From contig NC_087156.1 of the NCBI RefSeq assembly GCF_035594125.1, forward strand, positions 32,398,997-32,462,996: a DNA stretch of 64,000 bases, written 5' to 3'. Each line of letters starts with the position of its first letter. Within the stretch, counting starts at the first letter, position 1. The notes beneath the pieces are model-generated. The model saw nothing but the letters and a program-made list of their open reading frames with translations. It was not told the DNA's origin and ran no database searches. This stretch comes from Scylla paramamosain. Its lineage: Eukaryota; Arthropoda; Malacostraca; Decapoda; Portunidae. A program made the position numbers and the translations under genes. Below are positions 1-53,575 of this stretch, piece by piece.

Positions 1-253
1 TTTTTTAAGACTTTTGGCATTAACTGACACCTTTTCCACTAAATCAAGGATATATTGTATGATAAAAGAACCATAAGACTTTGTTACATGTTTGTGAGAA
101 ATATGTCTAGTAAATATGAATTTCAAATGACACTAAAAAATCAACACTATGTACTCAAATAATGTTCTTCAATAGTACCACAATGTCTCAGATATTTATC
201 TGTGAAAGCAGAACTATATTTTAATGATAAAATCAAATGATAAAATTACTTAC

Positions 254-26245
<25,992 letters not shown>

Positions 26246-28582
26246 TTACTCTAAATTTCCCTGATCTGATACATGGTTTACACTGTGAGTGGTCAGCTCA
26301 GATAAGCAAGAGAACCGCTGACCACAAAGTATACACTGATAACTGTATTTAATATCAATCTGTTTTTCTTCAACTCGAGCAAGGTTATCTAGTTCTTCAC
26401 AAGACCTTACTTTGCTATTCAACACTGATCTCTCTGAAGCTTCTGAAATAAATTCTGAATATCCTGGAACAAGCAATGGATCCTGTAGAACAAGCAATGG
26501 ATCCTGTGGAACAAACCATGGATGCTGTGGAACAAGCATTGTATCCCCTGTATCAGATGAACTGTTTTGTTTTGCCTGATCAATAGTTGCTATAACAGGT
26601 GAGTTTTTTGAGGAATATGAATCACTGATATGCTGCATGCACCATCTTTCAGAATGGTAAAGGTCAGCAGAGGTGACAGAGGAAAGAAGACAATCATTTG
26701 TGTCAATATCCTTGGTGAGTTCATCAGTAAACATCTGAGAAACTTCCCTGGTTTCTTCTGTAGCCAAGGTGTTACTACTCTGATTCATTAGATCATCATG
26801 AACACTTTCTTCACTACTGAAGATGAGAGTTGGATCTCCAGACTCTCGGTTCTGGCCAACCTTTCCTTCCCATGCAGGATTATCCAGTTTACATTTGGAT
26901 GCATGAAAACAGAAAATGTATGCACACTGGAACTGTTGGCCACATGTACAAGACTGAAAGATTATGTGATCTTTGTAATCACTGCATGATAAAAATTTTG
27001 TGCCACAAAATGAACATGTGCAGGTATTTTTTCCATCAAGTTTCTTTATCAATCTATCCTTCTTGAGACTGTCTCTTTGTGTATCTCTGTGTACCAAATA
27101 TTGATGCCTTGATAGCCATGATTTAGACTTGTAATTCTTGCTGCAGTGTTGGCATTTATAAAGACTGGTAATTGCATGCTGCTTCAGGTGTTTCCTATGT
27201 TCACTGGTGGAGGTGAGCAACTGACATGTTTTACAATCCAACATCATCACTCTCTCCCCTCTCAGTCTCCCTGATCTTCGCAATGATGATTTTGGAAAGA
27301 TGTTCTGGTCACTGAAGCTATTTCTAGGAAAATCTTCAATTCTTGCATTCAGATCAAAAGATGTTTCATTCTCACACTGAGGATGATGAATCTGATTCTT
27401 GCCATTAAAATCATAGGTGGGAGGAGACAACTTGCAGACTTGCTCTGATTTGAGAACAGTATTACACACACAATATGTAGATATTTTGTTACAGTTAGGG
27501 CATATATGATACTGTTTCATGGGTATTTTGCAATGTTTGCTATTAACATTTCTTTTCACCTCTTCCAAGCCAATATACTTTCTGGGTCTGCCACGACCTC
27601 TCTTTGGTTTCTGAGCAGGTCCTGTATTGTCTTCTTGAAGAGAAATATTTTTGTATTTCTCTTTCCTCTGGAAAGACATCTGTGATTTTGTGGCATTGCT
27701 GAAACTGTGACACTTTTCCATGTGTGATGTAAGTGATACTTTGAGTCTGAAACTCCTGCAACATATCTCACATATGAAGGGCATTTCATTTGTATCAGAT
27801 GTCCTGAGGTCTCTAGTTCCAAAACTTTTGATTTTGACTTTAAAGTATTCAGGGTGCTCCTTCATGTGGTACATGAGCTGCCTAGAGTTGGTAAACCTCA
27901 TCTTACACATATCACAAGCAAAAAGCTTATCATCAGTATGGACTTTATAGTGATTCCAAAGAGTCTGATAATAACGAAATTTCCTAGGACACTTGTCACA
28001 AGGAAAAGATTCCCGAGTTTTGTGGCTCCAGGAGTGGTTCCAAAGACATTGATAAAAGGTAAAGGTCTTAGAGCAGATTGGGCACTGGTAAGGTCTTTCC
28101 CCAGTATGTATCCTCTTGTGGGCTTTCAGGGTAGAAGACTGTGTCATCATCTTTCTGCACACTGAACATTCATAGTACTTCCTCTTCCTACATTCAGTTG
28201 TAATGGGAGTTCTGTCTCTTCTTCTCCCTCTCATAAACTTCACAGGATCTTTGTACCCATCAGATACTTTTTCACTTTTGCTTACAGAACCAGGTATGGA
28301 TTTTACATGACCTCCATGTGCATTCCACATGTGTTTCTTGTAGTAACCTGAATGTAAATACCTCTTCTGGCATACTGGACAATGATGTTCAGCTTGCTTC
28401 ACTTGCTTCACCTGCTTCACCTGCTTCTTTGGGCTGGACCATGTACAGGAGAAAACATCACCATACAACAAGTTCTCCTCTACAGTGTGGGAGGCCATGT
28501 GATGCTGGAGCTTAGTGTACCGAGAGAATGAACTTTGACAAGCTTTGCAGTAGTACAAGTCCTTCTTGAGTAACTGTGCCAT
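26246..28582 (-). CDS. C2H2 zinc-finger protein with AT-hook-like motif, 778 aa
   Basis: A single uninterrupted coding exon, ATG at 28582-28580; an acceptor (TATTTTCAAG) just upstream at 28599 implies a non-coding first exon. Fingers: C12/C15-H28/H32; about 68-89; a tandem cluster 139-159, 167-187, 195-215, 223-243; one at 271-292; then YKCQHC..., CTCSFC... in the middle and YQCILC...H near the C-terminus. The linker TGERPY joins the first two cluster fingers. Residues 326-335 (KRGRGRPRK) form an AT-hook-like minor-groove binder. A KQV triplet repeat (residues 53-62) and a repeated VPQDPLLV-type segment are short internal expansions. It is most likely a nuclear DNA-binding regulator; I cannot assign an orthologue or target. 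Confidence 0.9.
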   Translation of the reverse strand: MAQLLKKDLYYCKACQSSFSRYTKLQHHMASHTVEENLLYGDVFSCTWSSPKKQVKQVKQVKQAEHHCPVCQKRYLHSGYYKKHMWNAHGGHVKSIPGSVSKSEKVSDGYKDPVKFMRGRRRDRTPITTECRKRKYYECSVCRKMMTQSSTLKAHKRIHTGERPYQCPICSKTFTFYQCLWNHSWSHKTRESFPCDKCPRKFRYYQTLWNHYKVHTDDKLFACDMCKMRFTNSRQLMYHMKEHPEYFKVKIKSFGTRDLRTSDTNEMPFICEICCRSFRLKVSLTSHMEKCHSFSNATKSQMSFQRKEKYKNISLQEDNTGPAQKPKRGRGRPRKYIGLEEVKRNVNSKHCKIPMKQYHICPNCNKISTYCVCNTVLKSEQVCKLSPPTYDFNGKNQIHHPQCENETSFDLNARIEDFPRNSFSDQNIFPKSSLRRSGRLRGERVMMLDCKTCQLLTSTSEHRKHLKQHAITSLYKCQHCSKNYKSKSWLSRHQYLVHRDTQRDSLKKDRLIKKLDGKNTCTCSFCGTKFLSCSDYKDHIIFQSCTCGQQFQCAYIFCFHASKCKLDNPAWEGKVGQNRESGDPTLIFSSEESVHDDLMNQSSNTLATEETREVSQMFTDELTKDIDTNDCLLSSVTSADLYHSERWCMQHISDSYSSKNSPVIATIDQAKQNSSSDTGDTMLVPQHPWFVPQDPLLVLQDPLLVPGYSEFISEASERSVLNSKVRSCEELDNLARVEEKQIDIKYSYQCILCGQRFSCLSELTTHSVNHVSDQGNLE

Positions 28583-28630
28583 CTTCTGGTGTACATCACT
28601 TGAAAATACAAAATAAATAAGTTAAAATTA

Positions 28631-28852
<222 letters not shown>

Positions 28853-29178
28853 AGCAACGCAAATAATTCCAATCCATAAAGTAAACTAACTGTAATAAAT
28901 AAAAAAAATTATAATTATGGCTATTAATAAAATTCTTTATTTACCACAATTTCTTTCTCATGAAAACAATTAAAACACTATATTTAGGCAAAAATGTACT
29001 TATTATGTTAAGCCACACACACACACACATACATATGGCAATTATTCAATTTTTTTGCTCTCAAACCCCTCACCCCATTCTTGACCTGGCCTGACCCATG
29101 ACTCACCACTTAGGAACTTCCTTTGCTGCCCTGACTATCCATAGGTAGGAAAATGCAGTACAGTAACCAGATTTCATA

Positions 29179-29187
<9 letters not shown>

Positions 29188-29272
<85 letters not shown>
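29188..29272. repeat. (TA)42 microsatellite
   Basis: Uninterrupted TA run, in the presumed 5' intron of the zinc-finger gene. A (CAC)n run follows at about 29378-29398. Confidence 0.97.
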
Positions 29273-29274
<2 letters not shown>

Positions 29275-29810
29275 TATGTGGTAGACAATGTACGGCAGGT
29301 GGCAGACACATCAAATTATGACAGAAATACCATAACTGTGGCAGACAGCACAACCCTGGTGGGTGTGGTGTGCGCTCACCACCACCACCACCACCACCCA
29401 CACTCTCCCTCCCTCACTCACTCCCTCGCCACTGCTGCCGATGGCTGGACATTGTCACATTTATGAACATTTGTACAATGAATCAGAAGATGGTCTGTAG
29501 GCCATACATGTTTGATAAATGCAAAATTCAATATATAAGGGTCCAATATAACGAGGGTTTACTGTACTACTAATACTATTATCAATACTAACAGTTCTCA
29601 TTATTTTCATTATCATTAATTATTACTATCAAGTGGTTAGTAAAAACGCTCAATCACTATTTCATAAACATTATGGTGTCAATGAATGTGATAAGTGCAC
29701 ATAAAATTTCTTTACAGATGTATAAAGCTGAGGGTGACCAGTATAAATATATATATATTTGTTTTAAGTGTGTAAGTCTAATAAATGTTATAGGTGTGAT
29801 ACTGTTAATT

Positions 29811-30240
29811 TAATTAGTAATCAAGAGCATTAGGGAGAGTACAAGGGAATTATTTATATTGAGCAGTTTGGCTTTAGAAGATGGAAGGATTAGATGTTTG
29901 TTACATGACCAGTGAAAAGTAATCAGCAAAAGGTGGGGATGACAGGATGTGTTGCAGGTGTTCATGGATTTTGAGGAAAAATGGGAAAGAATGAGAGGGA
30001 AGGGTTGTGAACTATCAAGATGTAAGTTGGATGAAGGATTGTTAAAAGAGAACATTTTTTATTATTATTATTTTTTTTTCTATGTAACAAGCAGTGCATG
30101 CTCCCCATGAGAAGCAGCATGGGTGATCGGTTGAACTATTTAATGTATATACAGATGGTGCTGGAAGTGAGGTGAATGTGTGAATATTGCATAAAAGTCA
30201 GTGTGGCAAATGTTGATGGAAGACAATTCTTCTGCTGATT
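29811..30240 (+). mobile_element. Third non-LTR family, reverse-transcriptase fragment
   Basis: Plus-strand remains read EQFGFRR near 29855 and LFNVYTDG...EVNV near 30140. These correspond to the finger and palm blocks (EQCGFR, LFNVYMDG) of a reverse transcriptase distinct from families J and C here. Heavily degraded. Confidence 0.5.
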
Positions 30241-30255
30241 GGCGTGTGTGTGTAT

Positions 30256-30490
30256 TTGCCTAGTTGTATTTACCTAGTTGTGGTTTACAGGAGGGGAGTA
30301 ATCTCATAGTATCCCATCTCTATAGCTATACAGTTTGGTCTTAAAAGTATGGACAATTACAGCACTGACAACATCTTCACTGAGTTCATTCCATTTGTTC
30401 ACACTTCTGTGAGGAAAACTATACTTCTTGATGTCTCTTCTACAGTTAACTTTCTTCAGCTTCTTACTGTGTCCCCTTGTACTCTGTGTC
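30256..30490 (-). mobile_element. Family C (CR1-like) copy 1, 3' fragment
   Basis: On the minus strand it ends in CTAGGTAAATACACACAC, the shared family C 3' terminus. The translation retains the thumb/C-terminal pattern of the 59 kb copy. (GT)n lies on both sides (30241-30256 and 30505 on). Confidence 0.7.
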
Positions 30491-30493
30491 TAA

Positions 30494-30815
<322 letters not shown>

Positions 30816-30869
30816 ATACCTTAAATCTCTCTTTACATTTATAGACTTTTTTTTTTCTTTTCATGATTC

Positions 30870-31115
30870 TTGTAAGTGATCCTATGACACAACTACCTTT
30901 CACATCTTTTTTCTCTTTCCATCCATCTCACCACTTTTATCAAGTTATGTTCAAAGATACTTAAATTCACTCACTTCTTCCATTCTGTCTCCATAACCAC
31001 CTCAAAATTGCCCACTATCCTAAAATCACACATCTCTACTTTTCCCCTCTAAAATACCATCATATTACTTTTCCCAACATTTACCCTCAGTTTTCATCAC
31101 ACACACCCAACGGAA
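30870..31115 (-). mobile_element. Non-LTR reverse-transcriptase fragment
   Basis: The minus-strand translation shows a KVNVGKSNMMVF block, matching the LKVNxxKSK.MVF motif that follows the polymerase box in several non-LTR families. Only about 80 residues remain, with stops. Confidence 0.45.
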
Positions 31116-31330
31116 ATGTCCATCACTGAAGTTCCCTTTCACTCTTTGCTAGTAAATGTCTTCTGCAAACAGACAGGCTATCGCAGTTCAACACCACTCC
31201 ACTCTGTTTCAGACATGTACCAAATTTCCTACTTCAGCTTTAATCTTTCCTTTACAACCATCAATAAAGATATTAAACAACCATACCTTGCTCTTGTTCC
31301 TTTAGTAAAACTATCCTAAATCTCTCCATT

Positions 31331-34215
31331 AAGGAGGCAGTAGACACTTGGCAAAACAATAATTACTCCAGTGAACTTTCTAATAATCCAGCTGTAACCT
31401 CGCGGAACATTTCCCTTTGTGTCTCACAACACAAGGGGGCAGTCACAGCTCTCTTTCTACACACAGCTCTACACTCTAACAACTAACACACACACCCTTC
31501 ACTCAAAATTCAAAATTCATTATGGTGACTGCTACATCAGTTTCAGAGTCCTCATCTAGCAAAGGGACCACAAATGTCCCCAGGTTGGACTGCTCTTCTT
31601 CTGGTATCAATTCCAAGTGTCTTGACACCCCCCCCATCAACTTTTTCTTCATTAACTTCTGCAACATTCACAACCTTAAATCTAATTTTCAATCTGTGGA
31701 ACATCACCTCTCCTTACTGAACACAAATGTCAGAGGCAACTGACAGTAACCCCTTCTCTGTTCCCTCCTATTTTCTCAATCCTCATTTACAATCCAAAGA
31801 TGGATGTTGCATCTATGTGAATTGCATCTAAAGAATCACTCTCTAAATATATCTGTGCTGTATACCTCTCACCTATCTCCTCTGACTGTAAAACATTCCA
31901 ACATGGAGCACTTCCTGACTCTTCCCTTTTGCAGAGATCTCCATCCTTGGAGAATTCAATGTTCACCACCAGTTTTGGCTTTCTTCTCCCTTCACTGACA
32001 ATCCTGGTGAACTACCCTTTAATTTGTCTATCCTCCATGACCTAGAACAACAAGTACAACACTCTAACCTTATTCCTGACTGTCTTGGAGATACTCACAA
32101 CATACTTGACCTTCTCCTAATCTCTTATCCTTCTGTTTATGCTGTCACTCTGTCTTCTCTGTTGGGCTCCTCTGATCATAACCTCATATCTGTATCTTGT
32201 CCTACTGCTCAAGTCATGATCCCCCAAAGCAGAGTTGCCTCTGGGGCTTTGCCTCTGCTAACTGGGATGACCTGAGAAGGTATAACTCAGATTTTCCTTA
32301 GAATGATTACTGCTTCCGTGTCAGAGACCCATCTCTGTGTGCTGAGCTCATACCACAGGTGATAGTGTCTAGCATGGAGGTGTAAATTCCTCACTCTTTC
32401 ACTCACCCTAAACCTTGCAAACCTTGATTCAACACAACCTGTTCTTGTGCTATACATGACAGAGAGGTGCCCCACAAAAGGTACACAAGGTTTCCATCAC
32501 CTGAATCTCATACACTTTATATTTCAGCCTAGAATCATGCCAAATCTGTTCTCCACCTAGCCAAAAACTCCTTCATTAACAGAAAGTGTCAAAACCTTTC
32601 ACAATCTAACTCCCCTTGTGATTTCTGCCACCTAGCCAAACACATCTCCAATAACCTTCCTTCTTCATCTTTCCGTCCTTTATTTCAACCTGATGGCACC
32701 ACTGCCATCTCATCTATTTCTAAAGCTGAACCTTTACTCAAATCTTTGCTAAAATTCTACCTTTGTTTCTCCCTCTCTTTCACCCTACAACTACTTCATG
32801 GTACCCATTAATATCCTTCACAGTGATGTTTTCCATGCCCTCACTGGCCTTATCCCTTGGAAAGCTTATGGACTTGATGGGGTTCCTCCTACTGTTCTCC
32901 AAAATTGTGCCTCCACACTTGTGCCTTGCTTACTTGCCCAGTCAAACTGTTCCCACTCTATCAACATCTACCTTTCCTTTTTTTTTGTCATCCTCTTTTA
33001 GAAATTTTGGTGAAACTTTCATTGTTGCCTTTGATATACAAAAACATTTGATAGAGTCTGGCAAGAAGCATTGATTTCCAAACTACCCTCCTCCGGTCTC
33101 TATCCTTCTCTCTGTATCTTCATTTTAAGTTCTCTTTCTGACTTTTCTATTGCTGTTGTGGTAGATAGTCACTGTTCTTCTCCAAAGTCTATTAATAGTG
33201 GTGTTCTTCCTGTCATCCACTTTCTTCCTATTATTCATTATTCATCTTCTAAACTAAGCTTCTTGTCCTATCCACTCCTATACTGATGATACCACCCTGC
33301 ACTTTTTCACGTCTTTTCATAGACATCCAATGCTTCAGGAAGCAAACAGTTCACACAGGGAAGCTGTAGAATGCCTGACTTCTGATCTCTCTAAAATTTC
33401 TGATTATGGCATAGTAAACTTAGTACTGTTCAATGCCATCCATCAACTCCACATAACCTTCCAGATAACTATTCCCTCTTCTTCAATAACACTCAATTTT
33501 CCCTCTTCTACACTGAACATTCTCAGTCTATCCTTTACTTATAATCTAAACCAAAAACTTCAAATCTCATCTCTAACTAAAACAGCTTCTATGAAGTTAA
33601 GCATTCTGAGTCATCTCTGCCATTTTTTTCTCATTCCCCCAGCTGCTAACTCTGTACAGGGGACTTATCCATTCATGTATGGAGTATGCTTCACATGTAT
33701 CACAGGTTCCACTCATACTGCTCTTCTAGGCAAGGTGGAATCAAAAGCATTTCGTCTTATGAGCTCTCTTTCTCATCATCACAATGTTGCATCTCTTGCT
33801 ATTGTTATTGCTATTCAAGACACTTATCCATCAATTTTTGACCACTGCTTTGACCCGTTATGGGACTGGCATTTCAGTGGGCATTTATTTTATTAGATTT
33901 TTGTTGCCCTTGGCCAGTGTTCTTCCTACATAAAAAAAAAAATTTACTACTACTACTTTTGCACAAACTACTCTTCTGATCTTACTAACTGCATGCCTCC
34001 CTTCCCCCTACAGCCTCCCTACACAAGACTTTCTTCTTTCGCTTACCCCTATTCTGTCCACCTCTCTAATGTAAGAGTTAACCAGTATTCTCAATCATTC
34101 ATCCCTCTCTCTGGTAAACTCTGTAACTCCCTGCCTGCTTCTGTATTTCCTCCTTCCTATAACTTGAGGTTTTTCAAGATGGAGGTTTCAAGATACTTAT
34201 CCTGTTATTTGATTT
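31331..34215 (+). mobile_element. Family J copy E, near full length but broken
   Basis: The 5' UTR (GGAGGCAGTAGACAC) and start codon at 31520 match copy A. The endonuclease domain is recognisable in pieces: FCNIHNLKSNFQSVE, a GEFN-like block near 31960, NILDLLLISYPS and [13 protein letters not shown]. The polymerase domain follows from about 32790, with YTDD near 33280. At 33815-33945 a full 3' tail with A-run appears, yet coding-region sequence (SFIPLSGKLCNSLP) resumes to 34215. Many stops and frameshifts. It is in the presumed 5' intron of the zinc-finger gene. Confidence 0.85.
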
Positions 34216-34489
34216 CTCCAATTCCCTCTAAGATCAGGCAATATAGCCATCACTTTCCACTTCCATATCAGATTATCACATTCACAATAAAGACAAAGAC
34301 TGATTACTACAGGTAAAAAAAAAATGCAAGACAGTGGTGAACAGCCAGATTTGGATGGATAAAGGTAGGAAGATGGAGATTGGTATAAATATGGGTATAC
34401 CGACTTTTACAAATTCAGTCTTAAATAGCTAATTATATACACTGCTAAATGTGTACATATAGACACCTGTGGATATATTGTGTATATTT

Positions 34490-34599
<110 letters not shown>

Positions 34600-34812
34600 G
34601 GTGATTATGCAATAAAACTGAGAGGTCAACTGACAAAATCCAAGTTTCATTAATTTACATAGATGGCTACTGAGGCCTCTTAAGTAAGATAGGATAGACA
34701 AAGACTGATAACCTGAAATTAAATCAGATATAAGGTCATGTATAACTAGACAGAGATAAAATACTGTGACAGGTTGGAATCACAAGGTCCCACTCCAACG
34801 TCAGTCAATTCA

Positions 34813-34866
<54 letters not shown>

Positions 34867-35303
34867 ATTATTTGTATGTACACACTTGAAGGATGAGCAA
34901 CCTGTCTGAATCCTTACGGGAATCAGCATCAGTCACTAGGCAGTCACAGGAGTTATGGGAGTCAGCATCAGACTGTAACATTACAGACAGCACCAGACTG
35001 TGCCCCTCAGCAGTCAGTAATAGATGGTAACCCTTAGCACTTAGCACCTGTCAGGCCGCTTTACAAACCTGTCGCAAATAAATGTTAGCTTTCTGTCAAT
35101 TCCACAAGAAACGTTAGGCCTATAAAAACCAAATATTGGTGTCAGTCACTACTTCAATCCAAGGGATGCACAGTATTTGCTGTTAAGCCCAATAGGATGT
35201 AGACAGCAACAACAGCATTCTCCTTTAATTAGCCTGCTGTTTCCTACACATTTGAGTTCCATTACGTAAAGGAATGACCAAGGTTGACAGCTGAAACCCT
35301 CAC

Positions 35304-35400
35304 CTGAAGCCAACAGAACGATGCGTATGCAACCACGCTAAACCACGCGGTTTAGATCAGCGACAATGGCGACAAAGACGCAGCGCTCACCAGACACGCT
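35304..35400 (-). other. Possible non-coding first exon of the zinc-finger gene
   Basis: On the minus strand a strong donor GGCTTCAG|GTGAGG ends at 35304 within a CpG-containing block unlike its AT-rich surroundings; a second donor-like GTGAGC lies further upstream near 35390. The zinc-finger coding exon needs an upstream donor, and this is the best-looking one in the interval. No transcript evidence. Confidence 0.25.
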
Positions 35401-35632
35401 GCCAAGGCTGGGGTTATCCTTGCACCAATGGAGCAAATATACAAACGAGTAGGTTAATGTGCTTTCATTAAGACTTAAAACACAAGTTTATATATTAAAT
35501 GAATCTGTGAATTTCAAGGGAATTTGTTTCTCCACCAATGCCTGCATAATACATGCGCAATATGTTAAATCCCTGCAATCATATTATTATTTTGAGGAAA
35601 AAAAAAAATAAGGAAATAAGAAAAAATAAATA

Positions 35633-35806
<174 letters not shown>

Positions 35807-35851
35807 CAGGGATACTGATACTGATTTTTTTGCAATAATTTTTCTATATGT

Positions 35852-35899
<48 letters not shown>

Positions 35900-36295
35900 A
35901 TGCTCGGGTGATAACGTTCAAAGAATGCAAGGAAAATTCGGATCCGGAATGAAGAACCCATGAAGTTAAGTGTTGGTTGAGAATATCTTGGGTGTATGAA
36001 AAATGATGAATGGTTAAAATAATAATTGATAATGTTTATAACACATTTGTTATGTTAAGTAAAAGTGAAGGAATAAAATATGTAATAGCTGAGAAAAAAA
36101 TAACAGCACTTGATCCATCATCGTCAAAATAATTTATTTCTCATGATATTAAAATTATTGAAAGCTAAAGCCTCGATGTAATGCATGCGTCGGAACATTT
36201 GTTTACATCTCAAAGCGCACCATCAGTTTGCCTCACTGTGCTCCCCGCCGGCGACGAGTTTGGTGCAGTGCTGTTTTGCATTGGAAATATTACTA

Positions 36296-46759
<10,464 letters not shown>

Positions 46760-46812
46760 AATGTCATACATACTCTTTGTATTAGAAACAGAAATGTAGA
46801 TGCAAAATGTAC

Positions 46813-46818
46813 AATAAA
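46813..46818 (+). terminator. MRPS17 polyadenylation signal
   Basis: Canonical AATAAA 54 bases after the stop codon, followed by a T-rich stretch. Confidence 0.8.
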
Positions 46819-47256
46819 TGTATTAATTTTTTTTTATTATTTTATTACTTGTCCTCATGAAGCAAGACAGCATAGTTTATGAAGATCTGCAGGTCCCCAT
46901 ATCAACACAAGGAAGTACATGTTGTCCATGTAAGAAACATAGTATGGATGGTTCTGCATCCATAAAACCTAACTGGGGCATCTAAAACTAATTTCATATA
47001 ACATAGAATGGTTAATAACTTGTAAGAAAGCATCACCTGAATAAATGTATTAAGTTTTTTTATTATTTTATTACTTATCCTCATGAAGCAAGACAGCATA
47101 GTTTATGAAGATCTGCAGGTCGCCATATCAACACATGGAAGTACATGTTGTCCATGTAAGAAACATAGTATGGATGGTTCTGCATCCATAAGACCTAACT
47201 GGGGCATCTAAAACTAATTTCATATAACATGGAATGGTTAATAACTTGTAAGAAAG
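46813..47256 (+). repeat. Tandem duplication, period 227, spanning the MRPS17 poly(A) site
   Basis: AATAAATGTATTAA occurs at 46813 and 47040. The following 200-odd bases (CTCATGAAGCAAGACAGCAT through TAATAACTTGTAAGAAAG) are repeated almost exactly. The second unit thus carries a second AATAAA. Confidence 0.93.
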
Positions 47257-47631
47257 AATTATGAAATTTCAAATATTCTGATTATCAAGTTATCAGTAAA
47301 ACTCTATACACTTCAAGAAGCAGAATAGTTTTGACTGCAGGTTTGTTCTGGGGATGTGCCCCTCTTGCTCCAAAGCTACACATTTTTTTCATGACCAGTC
47401 TCTTTTGTTTGAAGTAGCTTTTATGCAACATTTTGCAGCATATGGATGACTGGTTTTATTGAATATGGCCAAGTGAAGAAGTTGGTCTGGTAACTAACGA
47501 TATATTCCTATCTTGTTAATACATGGAAACTCAGTGCATGCTGACATGAGGAACCACTATATGATTCCTTTGAATACAGAGCAACTTTGCAAGTTCCTGC
47601 ACTGTAATTGAAAAACTGTAATTCGGATATA

Positions 47632-47953
47632 CAATGGTACCTTGACGTGGGTGTCCCAACTTAAGATTTTTTTGAGATACGAGTTGTCGCTTGGATGATA
47701 TTTTGCTTTCAGTTGTGAACTAAAATCTGAGATACGAGCAAGCTTCAGATACGCTGCCGCTAGTTGGCACTTGGCACAGCAAGCACAACAACAATCCCCA
47801 GCATTCCTTGTCATCCTTGTTCACTTCACATGTTTTCATGCAACATTTGTTATTTATGAATACATTTTTCTTACAGTAAATGCTCAATATAACGAACACA
47901 TATGAGGAGAGAGAGAGAGAGAGACAGAGATGAATTGTAGATGTGCAACAATG

Positions 47954-48020
<67 letters not shown>

Positions 48021-48484
48021 GTGTTAACACAACCATGCACACTCACACACACAGAGAAAGAGAGAGTTGCGCTTGCATAATCAGCCATTATCAGGATCAC
48101 TCACTGGCTGCTACACAGCCACAATTCATTTCTCAAACATGCAGTTGACTGTGTGTCAGTCAACTCTCCCACATTTTAAGGCTTAGTATGTTCATTATAT
48201 AAAGCCAGCATTTGATAATTTAGAAAAATTTGCCATAAAAATAAAACAAGTGTTTGATAGCCCTAAAAGGGTCATTATATCAAAAATTTTATAAACAGAG
48301 GTTTGTTATACTGAAAGTTTACTGTATTCAAAAACATATAACAAACTTTTTTTTTTTTGAGGGCTGGAACAGATTAATGGCACTTCAATCAATTTCAATG
48401 GAGAAAATTTATTTGACATATGAGTAAATTGAGTTGCATACTCTGTAGCAGAACAAATTAACCAGTCAAGTCAAGGTACCATTG
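47632..48484. mobile_element. Tigger-like inverted-repeat element with CAATGGTACCTTGAC ends
   Basis: CAATGGTACCTTGAC opens at 47632 and its reverse complement closes at 48484. Inside are GAGATACGAG blocks characteristic of Tigger-type relics and a (CT)n run (47957-48016), but no transposase. The TA target site is clear only on the left. Confidence 0.75.
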
Positions 48485-48582
48485 CATTGTGAAACCTTAT
48501 ACAATACAATTTAAAGGCTTTTCTACTCGTTAAAAGTTTTTGTAGCTAATGTAAGAATATAGCCAAATTATACTGTGTATAT

Positions 48583-48585
48583 ATA

Positions 48586-48663
<78 letters not shown>
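48583..48663. repeat. (TA)n next to TA-flanked element
   Basis: A TA run ending exactly at the GGAACCTCAGTTA end of the following element. Confidence 0.95.
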
Positions 48664-48667
<4 letters not shown>

Positions 48668-49438
48668 ACCTCAGTTACCCAACACCTCCCTTTTCAAACA
48701 AAATGGTTTTCAAACAGAATTTTGAATTCATAATTGCTGCAGTTGCCATACCATAATTCAGTTCTCAAACAAAGTTGCTTGATTTCAAATGTTAAAAGAT
48801 AGAGCAAAGGCTGCAGTTTATTACTAATTTATAGTCTCTATCAATATTTCCTTCATTTTTATATATTTAGAGGAAAGACACAGAATGTAAGACAGTAATT
48901 CAATCTTTGAAATAGGGTAAATATGATCCCATTGAAGAAGCTTGATGTAAACAGTTTTTGGCACTCAAGTAATCCCAAAGGTGGCTCTCTCAATGACTCA
49001 CAGAGCCATCACTACTGCACAACTGCATTTTCCTTGTAGCTTTTACCAGCAGCAAGATGTCTCAGTGTTATAATCACCTTCATTTTGGCAGTAAATGGGT
49101 TGCTCCTGTCTGTCACTCTGTAAAGCTTCCCACACTATATTGGTGACAAAGAGAATACCTGCACTGTCTAAACAGTATCTTCTGATGAGTTCTATGTCAC
49201 AAAGTTGATTCAGTACATCCTTTCTGGATAAATAATATCTGAGCTGGAGATGTTGTAAAGCAGCCATCTTAACAGTGAGAGTGTCTGTCATATAAAGTTA
49301 AGACAGGGTGGACAGGTGTCTAGGAACGGATTAATCCATTTTACATTGATCCCAATGGAAAAAGTAGCTTTGGTTTTTGAACATTCTGAATTTTAAACAC
49401 AGTTCAAGAATGAATTAAGTTCGAGAACTGAGGTTTCA
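48664..49438 (-). mobile_element. TA-flanked element, most complete copy
   Basis: The ends are inverted: GGAACCTCAGTT on the left and AACTGAGGTTTCACTG on the right, and (TA)n runs adjoin both. The minus strand holds an 82-codon frame (49291-49043) with MAALQHL, SRKDVLNQLCDIELIRRY and LDSAGILFVTNIVWEAL. This is the N-terminal exon of a Harbinger-type transposase without any catalytic part. Confidence 0.75.

Positions 49439-49439
<1 letters not shown>

Positions 49440-49533
<94 letters not shown>
49440..49533. repeat. (TA)47
   Basis: Uninterrupted TA run between two copies of the same element terminus, facing each other. Confidence 0.97.
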
Positions 49534-53135
<3,602 letters not shown>

Positions 53136-53139
53136 TAGT

Positions 53140-53575
53140 GTAGGGGCATGAATCCCTTGCCTGTATTTTCACTCCTGTAATGAGACCAGGCTTGTCTAAG
53201 CTAACCACCTTTAAGGCATAGTGTTAGCCTGGTATCTAAATGCATAGATGAATTTTTCAAGTTTCACTAACTGTACATTATGTAAAATTTACAGTTAGCT
53301 GTGTGTCACCTCAGCATTCATCTCCATTTCATTGGACCTTGAACCTGTAGTGAATGATATCCCTCACCACAAGACACAGGATCACTGTGACATACAGGCT
53401 TCCACAGTTTACCTTTCCCATGTTTCTCCAAGTACTCATTTATCAACAAACTTGAAGAAAGGATGAACAGCTGGGTGAGCTGTGCACTGATTGCCCGAGC
53501 CCAGATTCAAACCAGGATCCACAAATTCATAACCAGACATGCTAGTCACTGCACCATACAGGCAATTGTGTAAAA
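53140..53575 (-). repeat. Candidate tRNA-derived SINE with long body
   Basis: On the minus strand, from about 53575: TGGTGCAGTGACTAGC (A-box-like), GGTTTGAATC (B-box-like) about 50 bases on, then a roughly 330-base body. The head resembles a tRNA gene with a degraded anticodon arm. Confidence 0.5.

Noticed and set aside
1..240. Next ABHD12 exon (catalytic His region)
   Set aside because: No matching translation or splice pair in the first 240 bases on the minus strand; it must lie outside the window.
26798..28165. Several plus-strand frames
   Set aside because: Antisense shadows of the zinc-finger exon.
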